From Bog-473 sp963730785 (GTDB lineage: Bacteria; Actinomycetota; Acidimicrobiia; Acidimicrobiales; RAAP-2): 64,000 nucleotides of DNA. Shown piece by piece: positions 23,673 to 32,382 of this stretch; positions within the stretch are counted from its first letter, which is position 1; every line of letters begins with the position of its first letter. The stretch is from NCBI GenBank assembly GCA_963730785.1, contig CAVSTF010000015.1, positions 248,001 through 312,000 of the forward strand, in the 5' to 3' direction. A model generated the notes under the pieces. The model saw nothing but the letters and a program-made list of their open reading frames with translations. It was not told where the DNA came from and ran no database searches. A program made the translations under genes and the position numbers.

Positions 23673-25758
23673 TGGTGCTCGTGCTGGCGGCCTCCCGGCC
23701 GACTTTCACGAGGGCCGGCATCAGGTACGGGGCCAGCATCTTGCCGCCGGCGAGGGAGAAATGCACTCCGTCGGCCCCACGGATAATGACGCCGTGGAAG
23801 GTATTGGTGTATTTCCCACCCGGACAGATCAGCCCGTTGAGGTTGACGACGGAATCAGTGATCGGGAACTCGGCGGCCACCTGGCGCACCAGACGGTTGT
23901 AGACCGCCGTCCGGGCCGGGTTGTCCTCCGGCCAAGGTGACCCGTCGGGCTGCTCCCCTTCGTCAGTGCAGGGAGCGGTCATGAACACCACGTGCACGCC
24001 GGCGGCGGTGATGAGTTCCGAGGCCGCCTCCAGTTGCTTCTTGACGTAGGCGGCAAAGACGGGATGCAAGATGTTCGTCCACTTGCCTTGGTACTCGCGA
24101 TCGACGTCTTCCCAACGACCGGCCAACAGCATCACCACGTTGGGTCGGGCTGTCGCCATGTCACTGAGCCACCGGTACGGCCACGGTTGCGCCGTGAGCG
24201 GCTCGCTGGCGGTGTAGGGGGCACCGCTGCACGACGAATTGACGGCGGCCCGCGCCCCCATCAGCTCCACTTCGGGGCCGAACACCACGCCGCAACCCAA
24301 GATGGCCTGGTCGGAGATGGAGTAGTCGTACTTGGACATCTCGCTGCTGTTGGCCAAACCTTCGCCCAGGGTGAGGGCGGTCGAATCTCCCAGAATGAGG
24401 ACCCGCACCGGTGGGCCGGCCGTGGTCGGCGTGGTGGTGACCGCCGAGCTCGACGGGGTGGACGTGGTGGTGGGCGCGGTGGTCGTGGTTGTGGTGCCGG
24501 TGGGGGGAATGGCGATGGCGGCCTCGCCGGCGCCGGTGGTGGCCAGCACCATGGCCGTGACGACCACGATGACGCTGGCCGGCACGGCGAAGAGCGACTG
24601 TGCCCGCTTGAGGTAGGTCCCCTGCCGGATGGGTCGCTCGACGAAATGGTACGAAAGGGCCGAGACGGCGAAGGTGACGACCACCCGAACGATGAAGAGC
24701 GGGTACCCGGTGAGATGGGTTCGGCTGGCGTCGAAGCAGATGAAGAGCGGCCAGTGCCAAATGTAGAGACCGTACGAAATGCGGCCGGTGTAGCGAATCG
24801 GCGGTAGGGCCAAGAAGCGCGGGATCATGGTGCGCGGCGCACCGATGATGGCCAGGATGACGCCCGAGGTGGCCAAGCCCATCAAGAAGAAGCCGCCCTG
24901 GTACGGGAACGACGAGTTGGTTGAGGTGGTGGCCCACATGATGATGGCGCCGGCAGAGCCGAGTACCCCGAGGGTGGTGCAGAGCGACCGCACCGGTCCG
25001 CTGGCCGGCCGCCACAGTTCGCCTTCCTTCAAGCGACCAGCAGCCTGCTCCTTTTGACCGAGCATGATCAGGCCGACGGCCAGGGCCGCCCCAATGAAGA
25101 GACATTGAGCCCGGGTGTCGGTCCCGAGGTAGAGCCGGTTGTTGGAGCCGATGGGCTGGTAGAGCACCAGCATCTCAATGGCCGAGGCCAGGGCGGCGGC
25201 GCAGCACACGGCCAGGAGCACCCGCAGGGTCTTGGTGAAGCGCAGGATGGCCAGGACCACCAGCGGCCAAATCAGATAGAACTGCTCCTCAACCGCCAGT
25301 GACCAGGTGTGAATGAGCGGCGACTGGGCCGACGACGAATCAAAGTAGTTGGACCCGATCAAAATGAAGTGCCAGTTGCTGACGTAGAGCAGCGTGGTCA
25401 ACGCATCGAGCCGGACGGTCGGGTACGTGCCGCTGGGCACGATCACGCCGACCAGGAGCGCCACGAAGAGCAGCATGAGCAGCAACGCCGGCAGCAGGCG
25501 CCGGGCCCGCCGGGCCCAGAAGGCGCTCAGCTTGATGGTCAAGGTCTGGCGCCACTCGCCCACCAGCAGCGAGGTGATCAAGAACCCGGACAGCACGAAG
25601 AAGGTGTCGACACCCATGAAGCCGCCCGTGGTGATGGACAGGCCGCCGTGGTACATCATCACGGCAATCACGGCGAAGGCACGTACGCCGTCCAGGCCCG
25701 GGAGATAGCTCAGCCGCCGATGCGGCGCTTCGCCTGCCTCTTGGTCTGTAGCCGCCAT
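23656..25758 (-). CDS. OafA-type acyltransferase fused to SGNH domain
   Basis: About 700 residues. N-terminal acyltransferase-3 domain with YLPGLDGVRAFAVIAVMMYH (catalytic His), TFFVLSGFLIT, RARRLLPALLL and SLAVEEQFYLIWPL, spanning ten or more membrane segments. A Thr-rich extracytoplasmic linker (about residues 415-445) leads to a C-terminal SGNH domain with ILGDSTALTLGEG and the closing DGVHFSLAGG (Asp/His). This OatA-like layout O-acetylates cell-envelope polysaccharides or lipids: the membrane part carries acetyl across and the SGNH part transfers it. Start at 25758 (MAATDQEA) is preferred to the Met nine bases earlier. Intact. Confidence 0.92.
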   Translation of the reverse strand: MAATDQEAGEAPHRRLSYLPGLDGVRAFAVIAVMMYHGGLSITTGGFMGVDTFFVLSGFLITSLLVGEWRQTLTIKLSAFWARRARRLLPALLLMLLFVALLVGVIVPSGTYPTVRLDALTTLLYVSNWHFILIGSNYFDSSSAQSPLIHTWSLAVEEQFYLIWPLVVLAILRFTKTLRVLLAVCCAAALASAIEMLVLYQPIGSNNRLYLGTDTRAQCLFIGAALAVGLIMLGQKEQAAGRLKEGELWRPASGPVRSLCTTLGVLGSAGAIIMWATTSTNSSFPYQGGFFLMGLATSGVILAIIGAPRTMIPRFLALPPIRYTGRISYGLYIWHWPLFICFDASRTHLTGYPLFIVRVVVTFAVSALSYHFVERPIRQGTYLKRAQSLFAVPASVIVVVTAMVLATTGAGEAAIAIPPTGTTTTTTAPTTTSTPSSSAVTTTPTTAGPPVRVLILGDSTALTLGEGLANSSEMSKYDYSISDQAILGCGVVFGPEVELMGARAAVNSSCSGAPYTASEPLTAQPWPYRWLSDMATARPNVVMLLAGRWEDVDREYQGKWTNILHPVFAAYVKKQLEAASELITAAGVHVVFMTAPCTDEGEQPDGSPWPEDNPARTAVYNRLVRQVAAEFPITDSVVNLNGLICPGGKYTNTFHGVIIRGADGVHFSLAGGKMLAPYLMPALVKVGREAASTSTTTAAG

Positions 25759-25847
25759 CCCCTCCACCGTCGTGATGTGTGCGTCCCGCTCCGTTGATCG
25801 GGCGTCTCATTCTTCCAGACTCTTGAACAGGCCAAAGTGCGCGCTCG

Positions 25848-25867
25848 ACCCTGAGAAGGGTGTTTTT
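25848..25867 (+). terminator. candidate intrinsic terminator, plus strand
   Basis: ACCCT and AGGGT flank a GAGA tetraloop (GNRA type), followed after one G by five T. It lies between two leftward genes, so it would end a rightward transcript for which no gene is visible. The stem is short and the call is tentative. Confidence 0.3.
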
Positions 25868-25898
25868 CCTGCTCATGGGCGCAACCGGGGTACTCGGG

Positions 25899-27353
25899 TT
25901 AGGAGACACCGTCCGGGTGGGTCGTGCCCTTCGCCGCCGCCTCGGCCGCGTACGCCGCGTCCTCGGCTTGCTGGGCGGCCATGGCCATGACCACCGCCTC
26001 GAAGACCTTGGCCGCGTCCTTTTCGATGTGCTTGCGGGCCAGCAGCAAGAAGCCGGCCCCCAGGAAGGCGATCGGCATGATGATGACGAAGGCAGTCCGG
26101 TAGTTGTGGCCCAGTTCATTGGCAATCCCCGAGGTCACCAATGGTGCGGCAGCCGAACCGAAGACCACGGCGGCCAGGTTGAAGGCCCCGAAGCCGGCTC
26201 CTCGCAAGTGCGCCGGCGCGGCATCGGACAGGCCGGCCCGCAGCGCAGGCACGCAGGCCGTGGCGGCCAGGAAGGCGAACAGCTGCACCACGAACACGAG
26301 CGCAAAGCTCATGTGGAGGAACGACACCATGAAGAGCGCGGCGCTGATGGTGATGCAGACCGACGGGATGACCACCCGGGCGCCCATGAAGCGGGTGACC
26401 CAGCGGTCGGCCATGCGTCCACCGATAAGGGTGCCCGGGATACCGCCCAGGATGGCCAAGAGTCCGAAGGTGGCAGTGGCATGCGTCTGGCTCTGATGGA
26501 GCTGGAGTTGATAGAAGCTGGGCATCCACGTGGCCACTGCGGTAACCACGAAGCCGACGGTCGAGACGCCGACGAGGGCGTAGCGCATGGTGGGAATGGC
26601 CAGAATCGTTCGCACGTCCTTGCGGAGACCGGTGGCCATGTCGCCGGCGAAGTGTCGGAAGCCGTGGGGGAACAACGACGGGCGCTCGCCGGCCAGCTCC
26701 ATGGTGTCGCTGTGCGTGATGTGGGCCCGGTCTGCCGTACCGACGCTGGGCTCGGGCAGCTTCCAACAGAGGAAGGCCACGATCAGGCCGGGGAACAGGG
26801 AGACGAAGAAGGCCAGCCGCCAGCCTTGACCGTGATCGAGCGGGCCGAGCGCGCCGCCGATGGCCAGCCCCACGCCGAGCCCGACATAGGTCAGGCACTG
26901 CTGGATGGAGAATGCCTTCCCCCGCCGCTCGGTGCCGTAGTAGTCGGCGATGACACTGCTGCCCGAGGGGTCGGTGACGGCTTGCCCACCACCCAGCGTG
27001 GCCCGGATGAAGACCAGTAGGCCGAAGGCGTCGGTGGGCACCAGGCCGCCGACCGCGCTCATGATCGACCAGGCCACAATCACCACGGCCATCGCATTGG
27101 TCCGGTTCCACCGGTCACCCAGGTAACCGGCCGGGAGCGTGATCACGCCGTTGACCAGAATGAAGGCGGCGAACAGCACCGAAATGGCGATGTCCCCTAC
27201 GCCGAAGGCGTGTTCAATCTGATCGCTGGCGCCCCGGACGATGTACTGGTCGACGTTGTCGATAAAGAGGGTGAACCCAACCACCCACATGGGCCAGTTG
27301 GTCACCTTCATCGTTCTCGGCGCGCGATCCGCCCCCACTCCCGCCTCGGTCAT
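25899..27353 (-). CDS. MFS transporter
   Basis: 484 residues from the Met at 27353, with twelve predicted membrane helices. The first helices hold WVVGFTLFIDNVDQYIVRG, then ILVNGVITLPAGYLGDRWNRTNAM is the loop 2-3 MFS signature, and GGRMADRWVTRFMG is its copy in the second half. A helical C-terminal tail rich in Ala/Glu (AAQQAEDAAYAAEAAAK) is cytoplasmic. It follows the aldehyde dehydrogenase gene by 20 bases in the same direction, so it probably imports or exports a related carboxylate or aldehyde. Substrate unknown. Confidence 0.9.
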   Translation of the reverse strand: MTEAGVGADRAPRTMKVTNWPMWVVGFTLFIDNVDQYIVRGASDQIEHAFGVGDIAISVLFAAFILVNGVITLPAGYLGDRWNRTNAMAVVIVAWSIMSAVGGLVPTDAFGLLVFIRATLGGGQAVTDPSGSSVIADYYGTERRGKAFSIQQCLTYVGLGVGLAIGGALGPLDHGQGWRLAFFVSLFPGLIVAFLCWKLPEPSVGTADRAHITHSDTMELAGERPSLFPHGFRHFAGDMATGLRKDVRTILAIPTMRYALVGVSTVGFVVTAVATWMPSFYQLQLHQSQTHATATFGLLAILGGIPGTLIGGRMADRWVTRFMGARVVIPSVCITISAALFMVSFLHMSFALVFVVQLFAFLAATACVPALRAGLSDAAPAHLRGAGFGAFNLAAVVFGSAAAPLVTSGIANELGHNYRTAFVIIMPIAFLGAGFLLLARKHIEKDAAKVFEAVVMAMAAQQAEDAAYAAEAAAKGTTHPDGVS

Positions 27354-27373
27354 GCCGCCCCCTGCTGTAGTGA

Positions 27374-28840
27374 TTAAAGGGCCGGCGTATACCCAGCGGG
27401 CAGCGCGATCGACTTCTTCTCCAAGAAGGCATCGAGCCCCTCGGGACCGAACTCCCGTCCGAGTCCTGACTCCTTGAACCCGCCGAACGGGGTGGCAAAG
27501 TCGATCGGCACCGGCGCGTTCAGCATGTAGGTCCCGGTGCGCACCTGACGGGCGATGCCCAGGCCACGGTCGTTGTCGCCGGTCCACACCGAACCGCACA
27601 GCCCGTAGTTGGAGTCGTTGGCGATGTCGACCGCCTGCTGGTCACCGTCGTAAGGGATGACGACCAAGACGGGTCCGAAGATCTCCTCCTGGGCGATCTT
27701 CATCTTGTTGTCCACGTTGCTGAACACCGTGGGCTCGACGTACCAACCCTTGGACTGGCTGGACGGACGACCGCCGCCCAGGGCCACCGTGGCCCCCTCT
27801 TCGCGGCCGCTGTCCAGGTACCCCTCAATGCGGGCCCGTTGGCGCTCGGCCACGACCGGTCCGACCTCGGTGGCCGGGTCCATGGGGTCGCCCACCTGCA
27901 TGGCGGCCACTCCGGCCACCACGGCATCGACCACTTCGTCGTAACGGCCACTGGGAGCCAGGATCCGGGTCTGGGCAATGCAGGCCTGGCCGTTGTTCAT
28001 GATGGCGTTGGGCAACAGGGTCGGGATGACCGAGGACAGGTCGGCGTCATCCAGAATGATGGCGGCACTCTTGCCACCGAGTTCCAGCGTGCAGCGCTTC
28101 AGGCGCTCGCCGCAGAGGCCGCCGATGCGCTTGCCGCCCACACCGGATCCCGTGAACGAGATCTTGTCCACGCCGGCGTGCTTCACCAGGTGCTCGCTGA
28201 CCTCGCGCCCGGCCGGCACCACCGAGAGCACACCCTTGGGCAGGCCGGCGTCGGCGAAAATTTCGGCCAGGCGGAAGGCGTCAAAGGGCGTCTCGGGAGC
28301 CGGCTTGAAGACCACCGTGCAGCCGGCCACCAGGGCGGGCGCCAGCTTGGCGGCGGCAATGAACAGCGGCACGTTCCACGGGGCGATGGCGCCGACGACA
28401 CCCACCGGCTCCTTGGTCACCAACATCTGGGGGTTGAGCATGCCGGCCCGTACCTCGTCGAAGGCATAGGTGTTGGCCAGCTCGGCGTAGTAACTGAAGA
28501 CCATGGAGGGCGCCAGCACCTGTCCCATGGTCGAGAACGTGATGGGCGATCCCATCTCCTCGGTGATGATGGCGGCCATGTCGCCCATCTCGGCCTGCAG
28601 CTGGAGGGCGACCTGACCCACGATGGCGCCCCGCTCGGCCGGCGTCATCTGAGGCCACGGGCCGCGGTCGAAGGCGGTGCGGGCGGCGGCGACCGCCTTG
28701 TCGATGTCGGCCTCGGTGCCGTCGGGCACCCGCCCGATGACTTCCTCGGTGGACGGCGAGATCACCTCAATGGTGTCGGTACCTTCCGGGGCGACCCAGT
28801 CGCCACCGATGAACAAGCGGTCATAGTCCCGAATCGCCAC
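27374..28840 (-). CDS. NAD(P)-dependent aldehyde dehydrogenase
   Basis: 488 residues from a GTG at 28840 that follows AGGGAGGG. Catalytic Glu in ELGGKSA, catalytic Cys in NNGQACIAQTR, cofactor site FTGSGVGGKRIGG, and the C-terminal PFGGFKESGLGREFGPEG motif, all normal. Oxidises an aldehyde to the acid with NAD(P). Forms an operon with the MFS gene. Intact. The closest well-known type is the broad-specificity ALDH often linked to alcohol, terpene or steroid side-chain degradation, but specificity cannot be set. Confidence 0.93.
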   Translation of the reverse strand: MAIRDYDRLFIGGDWVAPEGTDTIEVISPSTEEVIGRVPDGTEADIDKAVAAARTAFDRGPWPQMTPAERGAIVGQVALQLQAEMGDMAAIITEEMGSPITFSTMGQVLAPSMVFSYYAELANTYAFDEVRAGMLNPQMLVTKEPVGVVGAIAPWNVPLFIAAAKLAPALVAGCTVVFKPAPETPFDAFRLAEIFADAGLPKGVLSVVPAGREVSEHLVKHAGVDKISFTGSGVGGKRIGGLCGERLKRCTLELGGKSAAIILDDADLSSVIPTLLPNAIMNNGQACIAQTRILAPSGRYDEVVDAVVAGVAAMQVGDPMDPATEVGPVVAERQRARIEGYLDSGREEGATVALGGGRPSSQSKGWYVEPTVFSNVDNKMKIAQEEIFGPVLVVIPYDGDQQAVDIANDSNYGLCGSVWTGDNDRGLGIARQVRTGTYMLNAPVPIDFATPFGGFKESGLGREFGPEGLDAFLEKKSIALPAGYTPAL

Positions 28841-28918
28841 GGACCCTCCCTGAGTTGGCGGCGCCCAGTCGGCGCCCTGCACAGGGTAGCCAACCGGCAC
28901 TCCCAGGCGACAGCCCGG

Positions 28919-29226
28919 TCACTCGATATGAGCCAGGATGCCGCCATCTTCCAGCCACCCCTTATCGGCGGCGTACGTACACATCCCCGAGAATCCCTGC
29001 TCCCAGTCGTCGTCGGCCGCCGGTCCGGCGAGTCGACGCACCGCCCCCGGGTCGACCACCACGTGCTGCCCGGTCGCCGCGCAGTCGCCCCAGCCCAGAC
29101 GATTCGATCAGTGACTGCGCCTCCTCGGAGCGGCCGGCCGCCATCAATCCGGACTGAGAATTGGCCGAAGTTGTGGGCGTCCTCCAGCGTGACGCTGCCC
29201 TCACCCGGGTTGAGCACAAGGATCAT
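28919..29226 (-). CDS. small conserved protein of unknown function, two frameshifts
   Basis: Reconstructed as about 102 residues: MILVLNPGEGSVTLEDAHNF at the start, then MAAGRSEEAQSLIESSGLG in a second frame (shift near 29143), then CAATGQHVVVDPGAVRRLAG, FSGMCTYAADKGWLEDGG and a terminal ILAHIE in a third frame (shift near 29090, in a CCCC run). The pieces join into one plausible compact domain. I recall similar small actinobacterial proteins but no function. It is divergent from the phosphotransferase gene with only 43 bases between starts. Confidence 0.5.
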
Positions 29227-29269
29227 GCGGCGGACGATACCGTCACCGACCCTCATACACTCCCGCCCC

Positions 29270-30357
29270 ATGCCCGACATCGATCAACGCGATCCCGGCG
29301 GAAGTCGCCTCCATGCTCTCCCGGTGGCTCACGACCAAATTGGGCGATGGTGCCCAGGTTGAGGTATCCGACGTCGAGGCGCCGGCCTCCAACGGGTTCT
29401 CGAACGAGACCATCCTGTGCCAGACCCACATCACCACCAACGGGACGACGGAGGACAAGCGGTCTGGTGGTCCGGGTGGCGCCGACCAAGCACCTGCTCT
29501 TCCTCGATGCGAACTTTTCAACCCAGTACCGGGTCATGCGCACACTGTCCGAAGGTGGCACCGGCATTCCGCTCCCCACGCTCGGTTGGTACGAGGAGGA
29601 TCCGTCCTACTTAGGGGTGCCCTTCTTCACCATGGACCATGTGGTCGGTCAGGTACCGGCCGACAACCTCCCGTACACCATGGAGGGCTGGGTCATTGAG
29701 GCCACACCGGCGCAACAAGCCACCATGTGGTGGAGCGGCATCGATGCGCTGGCCGCCGTCCACCGGACGGATTGGCGATCATTGGACCTGGGCTGGTTGG
29801 ACACACCGTCGCGAGGCAAGCCCGGTATCGCCCAGCAGATGTCGTATTACCGCTCGTTCCTCGACTGGGCGGCGCAAGGGGTCAAGGTGCCCGTGCTCGA
29901 ATCCACGTGGGAGTGGTTGTCGGCCCACCAACCGGAGGAGACCGGCGACGTCGTGCTGAGTTGGGGCGACAGCCGCATCGGGAACATCATTTGGGACGAC
30001 TTCAACTGTGCGGCCGTGTTGGACTGGGAGATGGCCGCACTGGGCCAACCGGAAATGGACCTCGGGTGGTGGCTGTACTTCGACCGTCAGTTCTCCGACG
30101 GACTCAAGGTGCCCCGTCCCGCCGGCTTCGGCTCCCACGAGGAGACCATCGACCGTTATTCCGACCTGCTCGGTCGACCGATGAAGGACATCTTCTTCTA
30201 CGAGATCTTCTCCGGCTTCCGATTCGCCGTGGTGATGCTTCGTCTCTCCGACCTTCTGGTCGGCAGCAGCATCCTCCCGCAGGATTCCGACATGGGCACC
30301 AACAATTTGGCCACCCAACTGCTGGCCACCATGCTTGAGCTGCCCGCCCCGAACTGA
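29270..30357 (+). CDS. APH-fold phosphotransferase family protein, two frameshifts
   Basis: Aminoglycoside-phosphotransferase/choline-kinase fold, of the kind related to ACAD10 kinase domains. Starts MPDIDQRDP at 29270. A surplus C in CCC near 29296 throws the frame, and removing it gives EVASMLSRWLTTKLGDGAQVEVSDV. A second shift near 29460 restores GLVVRVAPTKHLLFLDANF, after which the frame is clean to 30357. Catalytic loop LSWGDSRIGNIIWDD (Asp base; the Brenner His is Trp) and metal site VLDWEMAALG follow. Restored length about 363. In actinobacteria such proteins often accompany acyl-CoA dehydrogenases and may phosphorylate hydroxyacyl-CoA; that is inference. Confidence 0.8.
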
Positions 30358-30365
30358 GTCGTGGG

Positions 30366-30744
30366 CTAGCTACCTGCTGCCGGGGTGACGGCCACGCCGG
30401 AGGCGCGCAGTCGATCGGCCAGCCACTCGACGCCGCCGTCGGCGCCCATGGCGTCCTGCCAGCCCTTCAGAATCTGGTGCATGTTGTCGACCGAATCGAT
30501 GTGGGCCACGACGCGGACGTGGAGGTCCTTCTCGAAACCCGGGCGGTTGGACACGTGGATACCGCCGAAGGGATCAACGTTCTCGTGGGACGGTGGCTCG
30601 CTCATCACGTAGAGCTCTCCGGTGTCCACCAAGTAGTTGAGTTCGTACTGCAGGCCGTCCTTGTCCTGCCACTCGCTGACCCAGTTCAATTTCCGCTGAA
30701 GGGCGTCGCCGCGGATCGCCGTCGTAGAACTCTTCGATATCCAT
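30366..30744 (-). CDS. conserved protein of unknown function, frameshifted
   Basis: About 125 residues after joining two frames near 30712, where CGCGGCGACG appears to lack one base. It starts MDIEEFYDGDPR at 30744 and continues as GDALQRKLNWVSEWQDKDGLQYELNYLVDTGELYVMSEPPS, then VRVVAHIDSVDNMHQILKGWQDAMG. The sequence looks like a two-strand plus helix module. I do not recognise it. It is convergent with the phosphotransferase gene. A longer upstream extension in the first frame is possible but lacks a clear ribosome-binding site. Confidence 0.5.
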
Positions 30745-30854
30745 TGCGGGCAGGTTATCGCCGACCAGGGACTTTGCCGGTGGCGGGTTGATTTCGGGTC
30801 CCAATCACCCGTGGGGGAGCGATTGGGGGAGGCCAGGCCAGCAGATTGCTGGAC

Positions 30855-31628
30855 ATGCCCACCTCCGTTCGATCCCGGATTTTGCCCATTGAGCATCTCA
30901 ACTCGGAATGGACCACCCTCGGGCGATCCGCCGTCGGGATGCGAGCACTCAGATCCTTGGCCGAGGCCGACGACACGGTGCGACGTCTGGTCGATGGTGA
31001 CGCCCTCACGGGCGATGGGTCCCACCGACGCCGCACGACCTCATCGACTACATGCGTCAGGCGTCGGGTCGCCGCCGGCGGGAAGAAGCGGCCTTCCTGA
31101 TCCGAGTGATGTTGCAGCACGCCAACGTGGACCCGCTCATCTCCCGCTTCATCCTCCAGGCCATGTTGCCCGGCATGGTCACGTTGGCGGGCAAGCTGCA
31201 ATGGGGACGGGGCGGCGATTGGGACGACGCCAACGAGTTCTTCGGTGAGCTGCTCTCAACGGCGTGGGAAGTCGTCACTGACTGGTCGGGCGAAGACCGT
31301 CCGTACGCCGTCCTCGACCTCTTGTCGGCCATCCGCTGCCGCATGCGTCGGCAACTCATGCGGGCCAAGCATCAGCGCCAGCAATACGATCGACTGACCC
31401 CAGAGATCATGGGGCGCAAGACGTCGCCCTCGGAGAGCGACCTGGAGCTGCTGGCCCGTCGACTCATTGAGCTGCACGCAGAGGGGATGCGACCGGACGA
31501 AGTCGAGGTCCTCTACGCCCAACATGTCCTGGGCTACTCAATTTCGGAGTTGGCGGTCGTCACCGGTCGGGATCGGCGTGCGCCTCTACGCGCGCCGTGA
31601 CCGCGGCCAGCGCCGGCTCTGTGCGTAG
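30855..31628 (+). CDS. sigma-70-region-4-like / HTH regulatory protein, two frameshifts
   Basis: Reconstructed as about 257 residues. N-terminal RSRILPIEHLNSEWTTLGRSAVGMRALRSLAEADD, shift near 31023, then PTPHDLIDYMRQASG and a helical middle FLIRVMLQHANVDPLISRFIL. The C-terminal HTH is LYAQHVLGYSISELAVVTGRS, and after a shift near 31569 IGVRLYARRDRGQRRLC to the stop at 31628. That end is typical of region-4-like helix-turn-helix proteins, but no sigma region 2 is evident, so it is a regulator rather than a proven sigma factor. It heads a cassette with the Thr-rich and LysM-BTAD genes. Confidence 0.55.
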
Positions 31629-31671
31629 GGGTGCCCGTTTTTTGCTACCCCAGTGGGCCTATCGTGTCTCC

Positions 31672-32382
31672 GTGGTTGGAGGGGGGATCTCTACTACGGG
31701 TTCTGTTCGCGCGCGCCCGGTTCGCGGCCGCCCACACTGGTGGGTGGTCCTGGCAGTGACGCTCGCCCTTATGGCGCTCGTCACGGCGGCGTCGACCGGA
31801 CATCAGGCGCGCCTGGGTGCCCAACCCTATGAGGCGACGCAATCGACTGGCCACGCAACGTCGACCTCGACCTCAACCTCGACGTCGACCACTGCCCCCC
31901 AGGGCGAGACACCCACCACCGGCGAACCGACCTCTCCCTTCATTGAGCAGAGTGCCGCGCAATCGGTGCCACTGATCCGAACCACCAGCCCCACCACGAC
32001 AACCGCGGTGCCGACGGCGACGGTGACGACTGGTTCGACCACCACCACATCCACCACGATCGGATCCGGTATCGGCAACAGCCCGCTCCAGAACGGGGCG
32101 CAAAGTGATCAGGGCTACCTGGCCCCACCCAACGACAGCGCGGCGATCTATTCATTCAATGGCGACGGAGCGACCAAGGTGTCGGCCTCCTGGACGCCCC
32201 AGACGGAACTCACCATGACGGTCACTTGTGCCAATGGATCCCAGAACATTGCCGGTTCGGCCTCGCTGGAACTCACCCTCCCCGATGCGCAAGGTGCCTG
32301 CCAGGTCACCCTCAGTGAGGCGGCTGGCGAGACAGCCGACGTCACCTTCACCCTCACGATTGCGCCGGCCACCAATGGCTAA
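31672..32382 (+). CDS. membrane-anchored Thr-rich secreted protein
   Basis: About 236 residues from a GTG at 31672 (start uncertain; no good ribosome-binding site). A basic N-terminus precedes one membrane segment, WWVVLAVTLALMALVTAAS (about residues 23-41), then a long Thr/Ser/Pro-rich stalk (positions 31855-32080) with runs of alternating Ser-Thr. The C-terminal domain contains two Cys (VTCANG and GACQVTL) and looks like a small beta-sandwich (SASLELTLPDAQ, TADVTFTLTI). Its stop overlaps the start of the LysM-BTAD gene by eight bases, so they are coupled. Probably an extracytoplasmic partner of that protein. Confidence 0.6.
   Translation: MVGGGISTTGSVRARPVRGRPHWWVVLAVTLALMALVTAASTGHQARLGAQPYEATQSTGHATSTSTSTSTSTTAPQGETPTTGEPTSPFIEQSAAQSVPLIRTTSPTTTTAVPTATVTTGSTTTTSTTIGSGIGNSPLQNGAQSDQGYLAPPNDSAAIYSFNGDGATKVSASWTPQTELTMTVTCANGSQNIAGSASLELTLPDAQGACQVTLSEAAGETADVTFTLTIAPATNG

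Noticed and set aside
25860..29362. Long rightward frames opposite the MFS and aldehyde dehydrogenase genes
   Set aside because: Same reason; both leftward genes are intact and fully recognisable.
31855..32080. Possible CRISPR or tandem-repeat array
   Set aside because: The repetition is Ser/Thr codons of a secreted-protein stalk, without spaced unique units.
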